From Cavia porcellus (taxonomy: Eukaryota; Chordata; Mammalia; Rodentia; Caviidae), in assembly GCF_034190915.1 (NCBI RefSeq), contig NW_026947486.1, forward strand, positions 18,006,001 to 18,070,000: DNA of 64,000 nt, given 5' to 3'. Every line of letters starts with the position of its first letter. Position 1 is the first letter of the stretch. The notes under the pieces were generated by a model. That model was not told the DNA's origin and did not search any database. It saw only the letters and a list, made by a program, of their open reading frames with translations. This document shows, one piece after another, positions 11,801 through 21,088 of the stretch. The translations under genes were made by a program, and so were the position numbers.

Positions 11801-12657
11801 ATTCCGGTAAGTTGTATCTGCATTTTCATTTTCTTTTAGGTATTGTTTAATTTCTTCTTTAATTTCTTCTGTGACCCACTGATTACTCAAGAGTTTGTTA
11901 TTCAGTTTCCATGTGTTTGTGGGATTTTTGCAGTATCTTTTATGATTAATTTCTAATTTAAAAGCGCTATGATCCGATAACATGCAGGGGATGATTTCAA
12001 CTCTTTTGCATTTGTTTAAATATGTTCTGTGAGCTAATATATGGTCTATTTTAGAGAATGACCCATGTACTGCTGAGAAGAATGTGTATTCTGATGTTGT
12101 TGGGTGGAACGTTCTGTATATGTCTATCAAGTCCATTTTTTCACAGGTGTGATTCACTTGTGCTATTTCTTTGCTGACTTTCTGTCTGGTTGATCTTTCC
12201 CTTGGTGTCAGTGGCATGTTAAGGTCTCCTGTTATAATTGTGTTACTGATAATTTGAGTTTTCATTTCTGTTAATAGTTGTTTTATATAACTGGGTGCTC
12301 TGGAATTTGGTGCATATATATTTAAGATAGTTATCTCTTCCTCTTGGAGTTTTCCCCTAACGAGTATGTAGTGACCTTCTTTGTCCTTTCTGATCATTGT
12401 TGGTTTAAAGTTCACATTGTCTGCAAACAGAATGGCTACTCCTGCTTTTTTTGGATTCCTGTTGCATGAAGTATTGTTTTCCATCCTTTGACTTTCAGTC
12501 TGTGAGTATTCTTCTGGGTTAGATGGGTTTCCTGTAAACAGCATATGGTTGGATTTTGTTTCTTGATCCATTCTGCTAGTCTGTTTCTTTTGATTAGTGC
12601 ATTGAGACCATTTACATTAATGGTTATGACTGTTATATGCTGGTTTATTGTTGACAT
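8837..12657 (-). pseudogene. L1 ORF2 (endonuclease-reverse transcriptase), broken
   Basis: The start codon is at 12657, and the product begins [20 protein letters not shown], the N-terminus of the apurinic-like endonuclease domain. Endonuclease landmarks [11 protein letters not shown] and SDHSAFKLE follow around 12230-11970. The reverse transcriptase lies at about 11456-10296 with [11 protein letters not shown], a GFIPGMQG block and the catalytic [11 protein letters not shown]. The cysteine-rich C-terminus ([18 protein letters not shown]) lies near 9300-9200. The frame is broken into at least six pieces by small indels and stops, so no full-length product is expected. An intact ORF2p would be about 1270 residues and act in cis on its own mRNA. 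Confidence 0.93.
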
Positions 12658-12669
12658 GTTATCTCTCTG

Positions 12670-13743
12670 CTGTTACATCTTTATCTTTCTGTTCTGTTTA
12701 ATTATCTGCTTTGCTTAGTGGTTTTTTCCTTTGTGTAGCTAAACTGTCAATATTTTTTGCAGTGTTGGCTTGGTGTTCATGAAGATTTTCAGCTGTTCTT
12801 TGTCATGGAAGTATCGTATTTCACCATTGATTTTGAATGATAGTTTTGCAGGGTTACATCAGTCTAGGTTGGAAATCATTTTGCTTTAGGATCTGGAATA
12901 CTTCACTCCATGCTCTTTTTTACTTTGTTGTTTATGCTGAGAAGTCTGCTGTGATTCTGATAGGTTTTCCTTTGTCAAGGACCTGTCTTTTCTCTCTGAC
13001 AGCTTTTAATAGTCTATTCTTTTGTTGGATTTCTGGGATGGTGATTATTAAATGTCTGGTTGTAGTTTTATTTTGGTTATGACTATTTGGAGTTCTATAT
13101 GCTTCACTGAACCTGATGTCGGTTTCTGATCTCATGCTTGGGACATTTTCAGCTATTACTTCTCTAAATATCCTCTTGACATCCTTTATGTTGTGCCCTT
13201 CTTTTTCATTAATCTCTATCAATCTTATGTTATTTTTCTTTTCATCATCTTTCAGTTGTTGAATTGTTGTTTCCTGATTCCTTGTTATTTTTAAAAGATC
13301 TTTCCTTTCCTGTTCACTAGCTGCAATCCTGTCTTCAAGGTCTGAAATTCTAATTTCACTTTCATTGAGGTGGTTTTTATAGCTTTTAGTGGAGTTTTTT
13401 ATTTCCTGTATATTTCTGTGCATCTGCTTTATGTATTTTGTTCATTTCTTATATTGCTCATCTAGGGATTCTTTTTGTTTAGTTTCTCCAATTTTTTAAC
13501 TGTTTTTTCTTTAGATATATTCAGAATCTCTTTCATTTCTTTTATCATTTCTTCTTTTAGCTGGGAGATTATTTCGAGTTTGAATTCCTTTAAAGCTTCC
13601 TGGAGTTGCTTGTTTATTTCAGTAGCTATTATGTCCGGTATTTGAGGTGTATGGCATATATTTTCTTCTATATACATTGCTCCTAGGGTTTCTTGAGATG
13701 GGCTGGAGGTTTGAGGTTGTAATTTGGTCTTTCGTTTTGTCAT
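12670..13743 (-). pseudogene. L1 ORF1 (RNA-binding protein), broken
   Basis: ORF1p trimerises through a coiled coil and coats L1 RNA. The start at 13743 (MTKRKTKLQPQTSSPSQETL) is shared with the other L1s here. A coiled-coil-rich part follows (QEALKEFKLEIISQLKEEM), then after a frameshift near 13460-13424 the ASEQERKDLLK coiled-coil end. Next comes the RNA-recognition domain (RLIEINEKEGHN..., ETDIRFSEAYRTPNSHNQNK, RHLIITIPEIQ). Another break near 12932 separates the C-terminal domain. It lies just upstream of ORF2, as expected. Confidence 0.9.
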
Positions 13744-14344
13744 TTTCCTATATTTCTGTGTTTCAAATATTATTCAAAGCTTCCTCAGGGTCTCTTGGAT
13801 ATCCACTTCTATGTTCACAGCTCCTGGGACTCTGGCACCCAGTTTCCCCAGGCTGCTGGGCCTCTAGAACCAGTGGCCCTCTTCTGCCTGTTTAGAACTC
13901 CATAGTTCCAGATAAGCTGGGCTCCAGGGACACTGTGCGCCCGCCTGCTTGCTGGAAACTCCACAGTTCTCTGAGTGCAGCTGGAATGGGGAGGCGGATG
14001 TAGATGCCTCAGACCCACTTAGCCACTTCACTGCACCCAGAAGCCTGGAGGGTCCTGAACAGTCTGGGCTTGAGGCAGAGTGCACTGGGCACTTACTGCA
14101 GGCCGCAGGGCCTCTGGAACTGGTGATGCTCGCCTGCTTGCTGAGAAATCCACAGTCCTCCAGACACACGTGGAGGCGGATGCAGGTGTCCCAGATCTGT
14201 CCAGCCCTTACTCTGCACCCAGATGGTGCAAGAGTCCCAAATAGGCTGGGCTCTGGAAATCGTGTGCGCCCGCCTGCTTGCTGGAATCTCCACAGTTCTT
14301 CAAGCACAGCTGGAATGGGGAGGCAGATGTAGATGCCTCAAGCT
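13744..14344 (-). promoter_or_regulatory. L1 5'UTR with repeated GC-rich monomers (antisense)
   Basis: The block CCTGCTTGCTGGAAACTCCA recurs (on the plus strand near 13943, 14132 and 14272, spacings about 190 and 140), with CTGGGCTC, GGAATGGGGAGGCGGATG and GATGCCTCA blocks between. Tandem 5' monomers carrying the internal RNA polymerase II promoter are known from mouse L1s, but these monomers are different in sequence. CpG content is higher than in the neighbouring L1 body. Confidence 0.75.
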
Positions 14345-14800
14345 GTGTTAATTTTAAAGAAAAAAAAACTAAGAATGGCTGGAAAGTTTCCAAAAATTAC
14401 AATGAAAGCACAATGCCATGATATCTTTTAAATCCTGGAGTAAAATAATGGATAGCCTAGAATTCTATTACCAATAAAACTATCCATTAAATTGAAGATA
14501 AGATAAAATTGATTTCAGAAAATTAAAACTAATATAATAAATTACTATCAGACACACTAAAATAAACACTGAAGATATTTTTTTCTTTTTGGTTTTTTGA
14601 CTTGCCTTGAACCACTGTGTAGCCCAGGATGACTTGAGTTCATAGCAATTCCCTTGCTTCAGCCTCCTGAGTGCTGGGATTACAGGCATCTGCCACCACA
14701 CCTGGCTTAAGAGATTTCTACAAGGAAAGCAGTGATCTCTCAAAAAATAAAAGTGAAATACTAAATAAAGAGTACCCAAAGAGTAGTGTATATCGGTAAA
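14345..14800 (+). mobile_element. Half-L1-like repeat, right part
   Basis: It continues the repeat interrupted at 7408, starting with the second target-duplication copy (14345-14355). It contains AGAATTCTATTACCAATAAA and CTATCCATTAAATTGAAGAT, the 3' ORF1-type block of old HAL1/L1 repeats. A B1 SINE is inserted at 14582-14708. Confidence 0.62.
14582..14708 (-). mobile_element. B1 SINE, antisense
   Basis: CAGCCTCCTGAGTGCTGGGA, TTACAGGCATCTGCCACCAC and ACCTGGC are the reverse complement of the 7SL-derived B1 consensus. A T-rich start (the A-tail in reverse) sits at 14578-14600. It is less diverged than the copies at 3.6 and 57.3 kb. Confidence 0.92.
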
Positions 14801-15274
14801 TCTATGTGAACATTAATTGTAGCAAGCATGATTAAAATGAATTAAAAAGCTTTAAATATATATAGAATTATAATTCAGGTCAACTATAGTACAAATGATA
14901 ATAGAAGGTTAATTGGTTTAAAATATTTTGTATTACATTAGTAAGGAAATATTAAAAGTACTAATATAATATACTAGCAAGTCAAGGGTATAAACTATGA
15001 CCTCTAGAGTAACCATTAAAAATAGTTACAAAAATATAAAACTAGAGAGTTTCTAGAAGAGAAATGCAATAATAAAAGTTAATTGATTGTTCTAAAAGAA
15101 GTCAGAAGTCTAAAAAAGAGCAAATAATAAGAGACAAAATTAGTAGTAAATAGTAAGACATTATATTGAAGCATAAATGCTTCCATAGTTAAATTAAATT
15201 TAAATTGTCACACAGGATTTTAAAAAGAAATTATACATGGTTTATAAGAAATACGTCATTAGTACAAGAATACA
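14801..15274. other. AT-rich intergenic, nothing recognised
   Basis: Strongly A/T-rich with no open frame of interest. It may be the tail of the half-L1-like repeat, but no landmark supports that. Confidence 0.45.
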
Positions 15275-15466
15275 GAGGTAGAAGCTTGGCATAATGACAC
15301 ATGCTAGTAATACTAAAACTCTGAGAGACTGACAAAGGAGGATCACAAATTTGAGGTAATTCTGGGTAATTGAATAACACCCTGCTTCAAAATAATAAAA
15401 AAAAAAAGCTGGGGATATAGCTCAGTTGAAAAGCCCTGGGTTCAATCCCCAGGTCTACAAAAAAAA
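15275..15466 (+). mobile_element. B1-ID composite SINE
   Basis: The left half is a worn B1 (TTGGCATAATGACACATGCT, GAGAGACTGACAAAGGAGGA, TCACAAATTTGAGG). It is joined through a short A-run (15391-15407) to an ID core (GCTGGGGATATAGCTCAGTT, CCCTGGGTTCAATCCCCAGG) and ends in an A-tail. Dimers of B1 and ID are known from several non-murid rodents such as squirrels and dormice, which supports that kind of host. Confidence 0.85.
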
Positions 15467-15554
15467 GGCCATAAAAATTGAAAGTAAACTGGTGTAATAT
15501 GATATACAATTCAAATATTAACCAAAATAAAATTGCTGTAGCTATATTAATATA

Positions 15555-15655
15555 GAGGATTGAGTGATCTCCAAAAAGATATGGGTATGTTCTATACCCA
15601 GAACCTATGAATGTGACCTTACTGGGAAAAAGGTCCTTGCAGAAGTAACTAATCA
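15555..15655 (+). mobile_element. Old MaLR/MLT-like LTR, left fragment
   Basis: CCTATGAATGTGACCTTACT, GGGAAAAAGGTCCTTGCAGA and AGTAACTAA follow the widespread mammalian pattern of CTGTGAATGTGACCTTATTTGG..TCTTTGCAGATG. The expected continuation (AAAGATCTTGAGATGAGATT) appears only at 27,935, after a 12-kb L1 insertion. Family name not certain. Confidence 0.6.
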
Positions 15656-16414
15656 GGACTTCCAACGCACCGGCACAGTCTGGGGAGAGTTGAAGATCAT
15701 CGCTACCAGCGGCTAAGTGCCTGTCCAGCTTCCAGCACAATGGACTAGGCTCCAAAAATTTGCCAGGCCTAACTGGGCCACACCCAGTGACCTTCTCTCA
15801 ATCCGGAGAGCTGAGGCCATGTGAGGTGAGTTCCAAAGCACCTGCGTGGGTCCAGGGAGAGTTTAAGATCATCACTCCCAACAGTGAAGTGCTCACCCAG
15901 CTATCAGGCATATTGCACTAGGCTCTGCAAATCTCACGGGCCTAACTGAACCACCCCCAGTGACGTTCTTTCAATCCAGGGAGCTGAGGGCATACGAAGT
16001 GAGCTCCAGTTCAGCAGTGCAGCCCCAGGGAGAGTTTAAGACCATCACTCCCAGCGGTTAAGTGCCTGCTCAGCTTCCAGACACATTGGACTAGGAGCTG
16101 AGCTTCCATGGGCCTGATTAGACCACACCCAGCGACCTTTGTTCAATCAGGAGAGCTGAGGCCACATGGAGTGAGTTTCAGCACGTTGGCGCTAGTGTGG
16201 AGAGAGGTTTGGACCATCACCCACAGTGGTTAGGAGCCCATCTAGCTTGCTGTAACACCAGAGGTGGCACAGGAGGTCCTGCAGGCCTGAGTGGACCACA
16301 CTCAGCAACCTCCATTCAGTCCAAGGAGCCAAGGGCATAGGAGACAATTTCCAACATACCCAGGGGAAGCTGTGGGACATCACTTGAAACACAGAAATAT
16401 AGGAAAGTGACAAG
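15656..16414 (+). promoter_or_regulatory. L1 5'UTR: about four tandem ~173-bp monomers
   Basis: The block GGGAGAGTTTAAGATCATCA with CAGCGGTTAAGTGCC recurs near 15679, 15855, 16029 and 16197, about 170-176 bp apart, each followed by CCACACCCAGYGACCTT and TCAATCCAGGGAGCTGAGG. It ends with the shared sequence CATCACTTGAAACACAGAAA before the ORF1 start. Tandem monomers are the usual L1 promoter design in rodents. Confidence 0.85.
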
Positions 16415-17164
16415 ATGACAGAACAAAATGCAATCTCAAACCTCCAGCCCATCCCAAGAAAACCTAGGAGCCATGTACATAGAAGAAAATCTAAGCCATA
16501 GACCTGAAATGTCTAAAATAATAGCAAGTGAAATAAAGAAGCAACTCCAGGAAGCTTTAAAGGAATTCATATATCAAATAATCTTCCAAGTAAAAGAAGA
16601 AATGATAAAAGTAATGAAAGAAATGCTGAATACATCTAAAGAAGAAGAAGAATTTAAAAATTAGAGGAATAAAACAAAAAGAGAGAATCCCTGGATGAAC
16701 AATATGGGAAACAAATAGAATGCATGAAGCAGATTCAAAGAGATATATAGGAAATCAAAAATTCCATTGAAACTTGTCAAAACCACCTCAACAAAAGTGA
16801 AGATAGAATTTCAGATCTCAAAGACAAGATTGCAGCTAGTGAACAGGAAAGGAAAGATCTCTTAAAAATAACAAGAATTCAGGAAATAATAATTCAACAG
16901 CTCTAAGATGATGCAAAGAAAAATAACATAAGATTGATAGGGATAAATGAAAAAGGAGACAACACAAATGATTTCAAAAGGCTATTTACAGAAGTAATAG
17001 CTGAAAATATCCCAAATATGAGAATGGAAATTGACATATGGATTAGTGAAGCATATAGAACTCCAAATATCCATAACCAAAATAAAACTACACCCAGTCA
17101 TATAATAATCACCATCCCAGAAATCCAACATAAGAACAGAATATTAAAATCTATTAGAGAGAGG
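16415..17164 (+). pseudogene. L1 ORF1, N-terminal part, interrupted
   Basis: The start ATGACA at 16415 aligns with the ORF1 starts at 13743 and 43811. The frame is readable as QTSSPSQENLGAMYIEENLS and a coiled coil to about 16660, then shifts, resuming at 16934 (MIGINEKGDNTNDFKRLFTE). It stops at 17164 in the middle of the RNA-binding domain, where a half-L1-like element is inserted. The rest of ORF1 continues at 20738. Confidence 0.88.
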
Positions 17165-17937
17165 GATCTGGTCTGAAGATGGCAGCTTGACAGGTAGCAG
17201 GGTAGAGACTTTCTCTGAGAAAAGCAACTCAGATGCTAGAATTTAACACCATGTAGAAGACCAGGTGAAAGGAGAGGGATTCTCATGACCAAGGAAGAAA
17301 CTAAGGAAATAGAAAAAAAGAAAAGAAAAAAGGAAGGAAAAACATGGATGAAAGGCTCGTCCTTGTGCTGTGCTGGGTGTGACTTGGAGTCAGACGATTC
17401 ACAGTCCCGCTGAAGTCGTGGCTGCCCAAATCGGGAGTTGGTGGGCCCAAGGCCCTTGGTGGGAGGACACAGTGCAATGGAGAGCAGAACCAATGTGAAG
17501 AGCTGCCTTAATCCATGGTGAGTGCTAGGAATTTGGTCCTGCGGCAGGGGTGACCGGCTGGATGACATATTGGTGTTGGGCAGGATGGGCCTAAACACAG
17601 AACTGCAGTGGCATCAGGTGGCCACACTTGGCCCAAAGAGGACTAGTGGGATCTGCTTGGGCTGGATCGTGCCCCTGTTTGGGACCCAATAACCAGGGAC
17701 AAAACTGTCCCAAACATGTGACATTCACACAGCACAAACGAAGGTGCTGAAGTCACTCACCAGTTGACTGGCTCAGAGGAGAGGGGACAGCTCACATCGC
17801 CCCTGCATGCACCTCAGATAACAGTACACTGGAGAGGGCAGCAATCTCCTAGCCAGCACACTTCAGAAAAATTGTAGGCAACATCAAAAGGGCTTGAGAC
17901 CTCAGTATCATACACCTGTCTGAAAGAAACCAGAAAC
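17165..17937 (+). promoter_or_regulatory. 5'UTR of the half-L1-like element
   Basis: It opens with GAAGATGGCAGCTTGACAGG, a GATGGC-type start resembling YY1-like sites at the 5' ends of mammalian L1s. It contains a purine tract (17310-17345), is moderately GC-rich and is not monomeric. It differs from all three L1 5'UTRs here, so the element has its own promoter lineage. Confidence 0.6.
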
Positions 17938-19009
17938 ATGACAAGAGAAAGAAACAAGAAAAAGCCTCCAGCCACTGACCCAGGGAAAATAAGTCTAGGA
18001 GAGATAAATACAGAAGAGATCAAGAGCAGCAACCATGTGATATCAGCCACAGCATCAGGGGAAATAAAGAAATGCTTTTGTGACCTCATAGATGAACCTA
18101 AAACTGAAATTCTAATTCTAGTGGGGCAAGTATTGAAAGATTAATAAAAGAAATGTTAAGCACCTCTCAACAAGACACAGATGGAAGAATAGAGGAACCC
18201 AGAAAAAGGAGATAACCCATTGATGAAGAATATAAACAAAATCTAGAATACATGAAACAGATCCAAAGCGATTACCAAAAAATTAAAAACTCCTTTGAAA
18301 GCCAGAAAAATTCCTTGACAGAAAAATTCCTTGACAAAATTTCAGCTCAAGTTAGACTTTCAAAGCTTGAAAATAGATTTCCAATGTGTGATTGTGAAAG
18401 AAAAGATCTCTTAAAAAATAACAAGAAACCAGGAAATAACAATACAAAGGCTAGAAGACGACAAGAGGATTTATAACTCAAGAAGAAAAAAACGTGAGCA
18501 AAGAAACAGAAGTAAACACAAATGAATTACAAAGGCAATTCACAGAAATAATTAAAGAAAACTTCCCAAGCATAGGAAAAGGAAATGACATCCAGATAAA
18601 TGAGGCATACAGAACTCCAACCAACTACAACCAAACCAGATCTACACCCAGACATATAATAATTAAGATCTCAGAAATTCAACACAAGAACACAATATTA
18701 AAAGTGGTCAGAGAAAAGAAACAGATCACCTATAAAGGAAAACCCATCAAAATCACAACATACTTCTTAACACAAACTGTCAAATCAAGAAGAGCTTGGA
18801 GTGAAGTATTCCAATCCCTGAAAGAAAATAAACTCCAACCCAGATTGATGTACCCTGAAAAACTGTCTCTCAAAATTAATGGAGAGACAAGATGTTTCCA
18901 TGACAAAGAGAAACTATGGGAGTTCATGACCACCAATCCAACCCTACAAAAAATACTGAAGGACATTCGAGAGAGAGAAGAAAAAATGCCAGGATACCAG
19001 CAACAGTGA
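17938..19009 (+). pseudogene. Half-L1-like ORF1, few disruptions
   Basis: The start at 17938 (MTRERNKKKPPATDPGKISL) matches the layout of L1 ORF1 N-termini. The coiled-coil part continues in a second frame (18252-18476, with ERKDLLK), and the RNA-recognition plus C-terminal domains are open at 18494-19009. Landmarks there are GNDIQINEAYRTPTNYNQTR, RHIIIKISEIQ, KGKPIKIT, RRAWSEVFQSLKE and MYPEKLSLKINGE. Only about two frameshifts separate it from a continuous frame of roughly 350 codons. The likely role is RNA binding and packaging; ORF2 is absent downstream. Confidence 0.85.
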
Positions 19010-19589
19010 CAGGGAGGCCTCAATGAACGGGACCAACAGTGGAATGAAAGAGAAAAGTAGACAATCAACAGCGAAAAAAATAGCATAGCAGAGATGAGGC
19101 AGAGAAGGTTGGCTAGAAGCTCTAACATAGATGACGTTGATACACTAACAAAAAGAAATGCAGGCAGAGTAGATCAGGAGATAGGGTCCATAGAGATGCT
19201 CTGAATAGGAAATATGCTCAATACTCAACATGAAAGAGAGTTAATAAACTGAAAGTCAAAGATGATAAAACGATGCTCTATGTGACAGGGAACCAGAGAG
19301 AAATAGAGACAGCTCATCCAGCAGCTGCAGATATGTTGGAAAGTCATGACACTTTTGTGCAATGGAGAACTACTCAGCTATAAGAAAGGAAAACCTTGAG
19401 GCTTTAGTAGGAAAAGAAATACAGCTCAAGATCAAGCTTAGGGGTAAAAAGGTTCAGCACCACTTAGGTAGATAGCGGGTCCCCCCCCTCCTGTGTAAAA
19501 ACTAAAGGAGTTAGTGGGACTCAAAATGTACAAAGCACCCTGAGAAAGGGAAAGAGAAGGCATTGTCTAAAAAAAGAAAGAGAAGACAT

Positions 19590-20737
19590 TGTTAACAGTG
19601 TGTCAGGATTTAAATGCCACATTAGACTTATTGCACTGTTTAGTTTGATTTTATTGTGTTCCAGTCTGTCTACTCATACTAGATTTGAGGGCACAGAGAG
19701 CTATCCCCCAAAATAGCAGGATATATTATGGTAACTATCTTTAATTTCCTATTAACTTAAACTGAAGCCCTGTATTACTTACATTGTCTTACTATGATCT
19801 TATTTGAATCTGGTTTGTTAGATCGCTGTTTTGTCTTGACTGATTTTATTCAAATTTAGTACGCTTGATAGTATCAAGTCTAAGAGTAGAGGCAACTATT
19901 CTGAAGATGACAGATGCAAAAGGACACCCATTCTGCTTTTATTATTAACTGCTTTTGAAGCCCTACAATGTCTCCAATGTTGTGTTTTTATTAAAATTGC
20001 TACATAATGTAAATCTGTTCAAATATTATGCCTGATGATACAGACAATTCTATTGAAAATAACAAGAGACATCATAGTAACTACTATAGACCACCTAGTA
20101 TTGTGGTTTTATACGTCTTTTTCTTATCATTTTTTGGAATTTGTTTCATTGTCTTGTTTTGATCTCTTTTTCCCTATAATACAGAAAAGATAGGTATACA
20201 TGTGGACATTTATGCATAGGTAGAACTTCTAAACATTTTACAAGAATAGATTATATAATGCATGATGTAATGAACAGATACTCTGAAGAAGAAGAGACAC
20301 TAAGATACCCAATGCTAATTCTGTAGCATTATGATATAAAATCTAGCAGTAGTATTATTCTCTGTTCAGAGTGATATTATTCTATTTTCATTTGTTTAAT
20401 TTCAACATACGTAAAGATATGGACAGTTATTTCAAAGACATTGAGAGACAGTATGACAGCCATTGTTGACTCCCCTATTTTCTGGTCTTCAAGACCTAAA
20501 ATTCCTTCATCATCCTGTTCTGATCAGTTTAGTACTATATTGTTCAGTATGTATTTGCTATGTGTGAAGATATGGACAACTATTTGGAAGAAGACAAGAG
20601 ACAATATGATAGACAGTGAAGATGTCCATTGGTCTTGCTTTGAAATCTATGTTTCTTAAATTGTTTTATTATGATCGGTTTTGTTATGTTTTGTTATGTT
20701 TAATTTTAGACTCTTTAAAATAAAAAAAAATTTTAAT
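19590..20737 (+). repeat. Repeat-built LINE 3'UTR (about six diverged ~150-220-bp units)
   Basis: Blocks like GAGACATCATAGTAACTACT followed by CTTTGAAG-CCT and TTTTGTT start near 19722, 19903, 20064, 20290, 20450 and 20600, with GATAGTATCAAG or GAAGATATGGACAACTATTT between. The unit is shared with L1 3'UTRs elsewhere in the window. Confidence 0.7.
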
Positions 20738-21060
20738 CAGTTAGAGAGAAAAGACAGATCACCTACAAAGGACAACCTATCAGAATCACAGCAGACTTCT
20801 CAACACAGGCAATGAAGTCACAAATAGCATGGAGCTAAGTATTTCAGATCCTAAAGGAAAACAAATTCCAACCCAGACTGATGTACCCTAAAAAATTGTC
20901 CTTCAAAATGGATGGAGAAATAACATACTTCCATGACAAAGAATAGCTGAAGAGCTTCATGGTCACCAAACCAACTGTGCAAAGAATACTGAAAGACAGT
21001 TTAGATATGTATAGAAAAAAAAACCCACTAAGCAAAGCAGACAATTAACCAGAATGAGAA
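20738..21060 (+). pseudogene. L1 ORF1, C-terminal part (continuation)
   Basis: AGAGAGAAAAGACAGATCAC resumes the frame broken at 17164 and matches 44565-44870 of the third L1. It has several internal stops. Confidence 0.85.
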
Positions 21061-21088
21061 GATAAAAATACAACAGCAGAAAGATAAC

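Larger units (their letters stand above)
7409..14344 (-). mobile_element. Full-length L1 retrotransposon, antisense (6.9 kb)
   Basis: Read on the minus strand the order is: a GC-rich repeat-bearing 5'UTR (14344-13744), ORF1 (13743 to about 12670), ORF2 (12657 to about 8837) and a long 3'UTR (to 7409). An exact 11-bp target duplication flanks it, so it is a complete insertion into an older half-L1-like repeat. Both reading frames are broken by frameshifts and stops but remain readable over long blocks, and the catalytic FADDM motif survives. It is younger than its host repeat but not intact. Confidence 0.93.
17165..20737 (+). mobile_element. ORF1-only LINE (half-L1-like), nearly full length, 3.57 kb
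   Basis: The order is: a distinct 5'UTR (17165-17937), an ORF1 related to but different from the local L1 ORF1 (17938-19009), a short stretch with a remnant of the extreme ORF2 3' end (GTGCAATGGAGAACTACTCA at 19358), and a long repeat-built 3'UTR ending in A-rich sequence near 20720-20737. No endonuclease or reverse transcriptase is present. It sits in an L1 ORF1, with TTAGAGAG on both sides (17151-17160 region and just after 20737) as likely target duplication. An LINE with ORF1 only fits the HAL1 (half-L1) class, which must borrow L1 ORF2 protein. Confidence 0.82.

Noticed and set aside
13815..14393. Several overlapping 60-147-codon frames on both strands
   Set aside because: They lie in the GC-rich L1 5'UTR monomers and reflect base composition and repetition.
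15407..15460. Possible tRNA gene (A-box/B-box-like sequence)
   Set aside because: It is the ID half of a composite SINE; no cloverleaf with an anticodon loop, and an A-tail follows.
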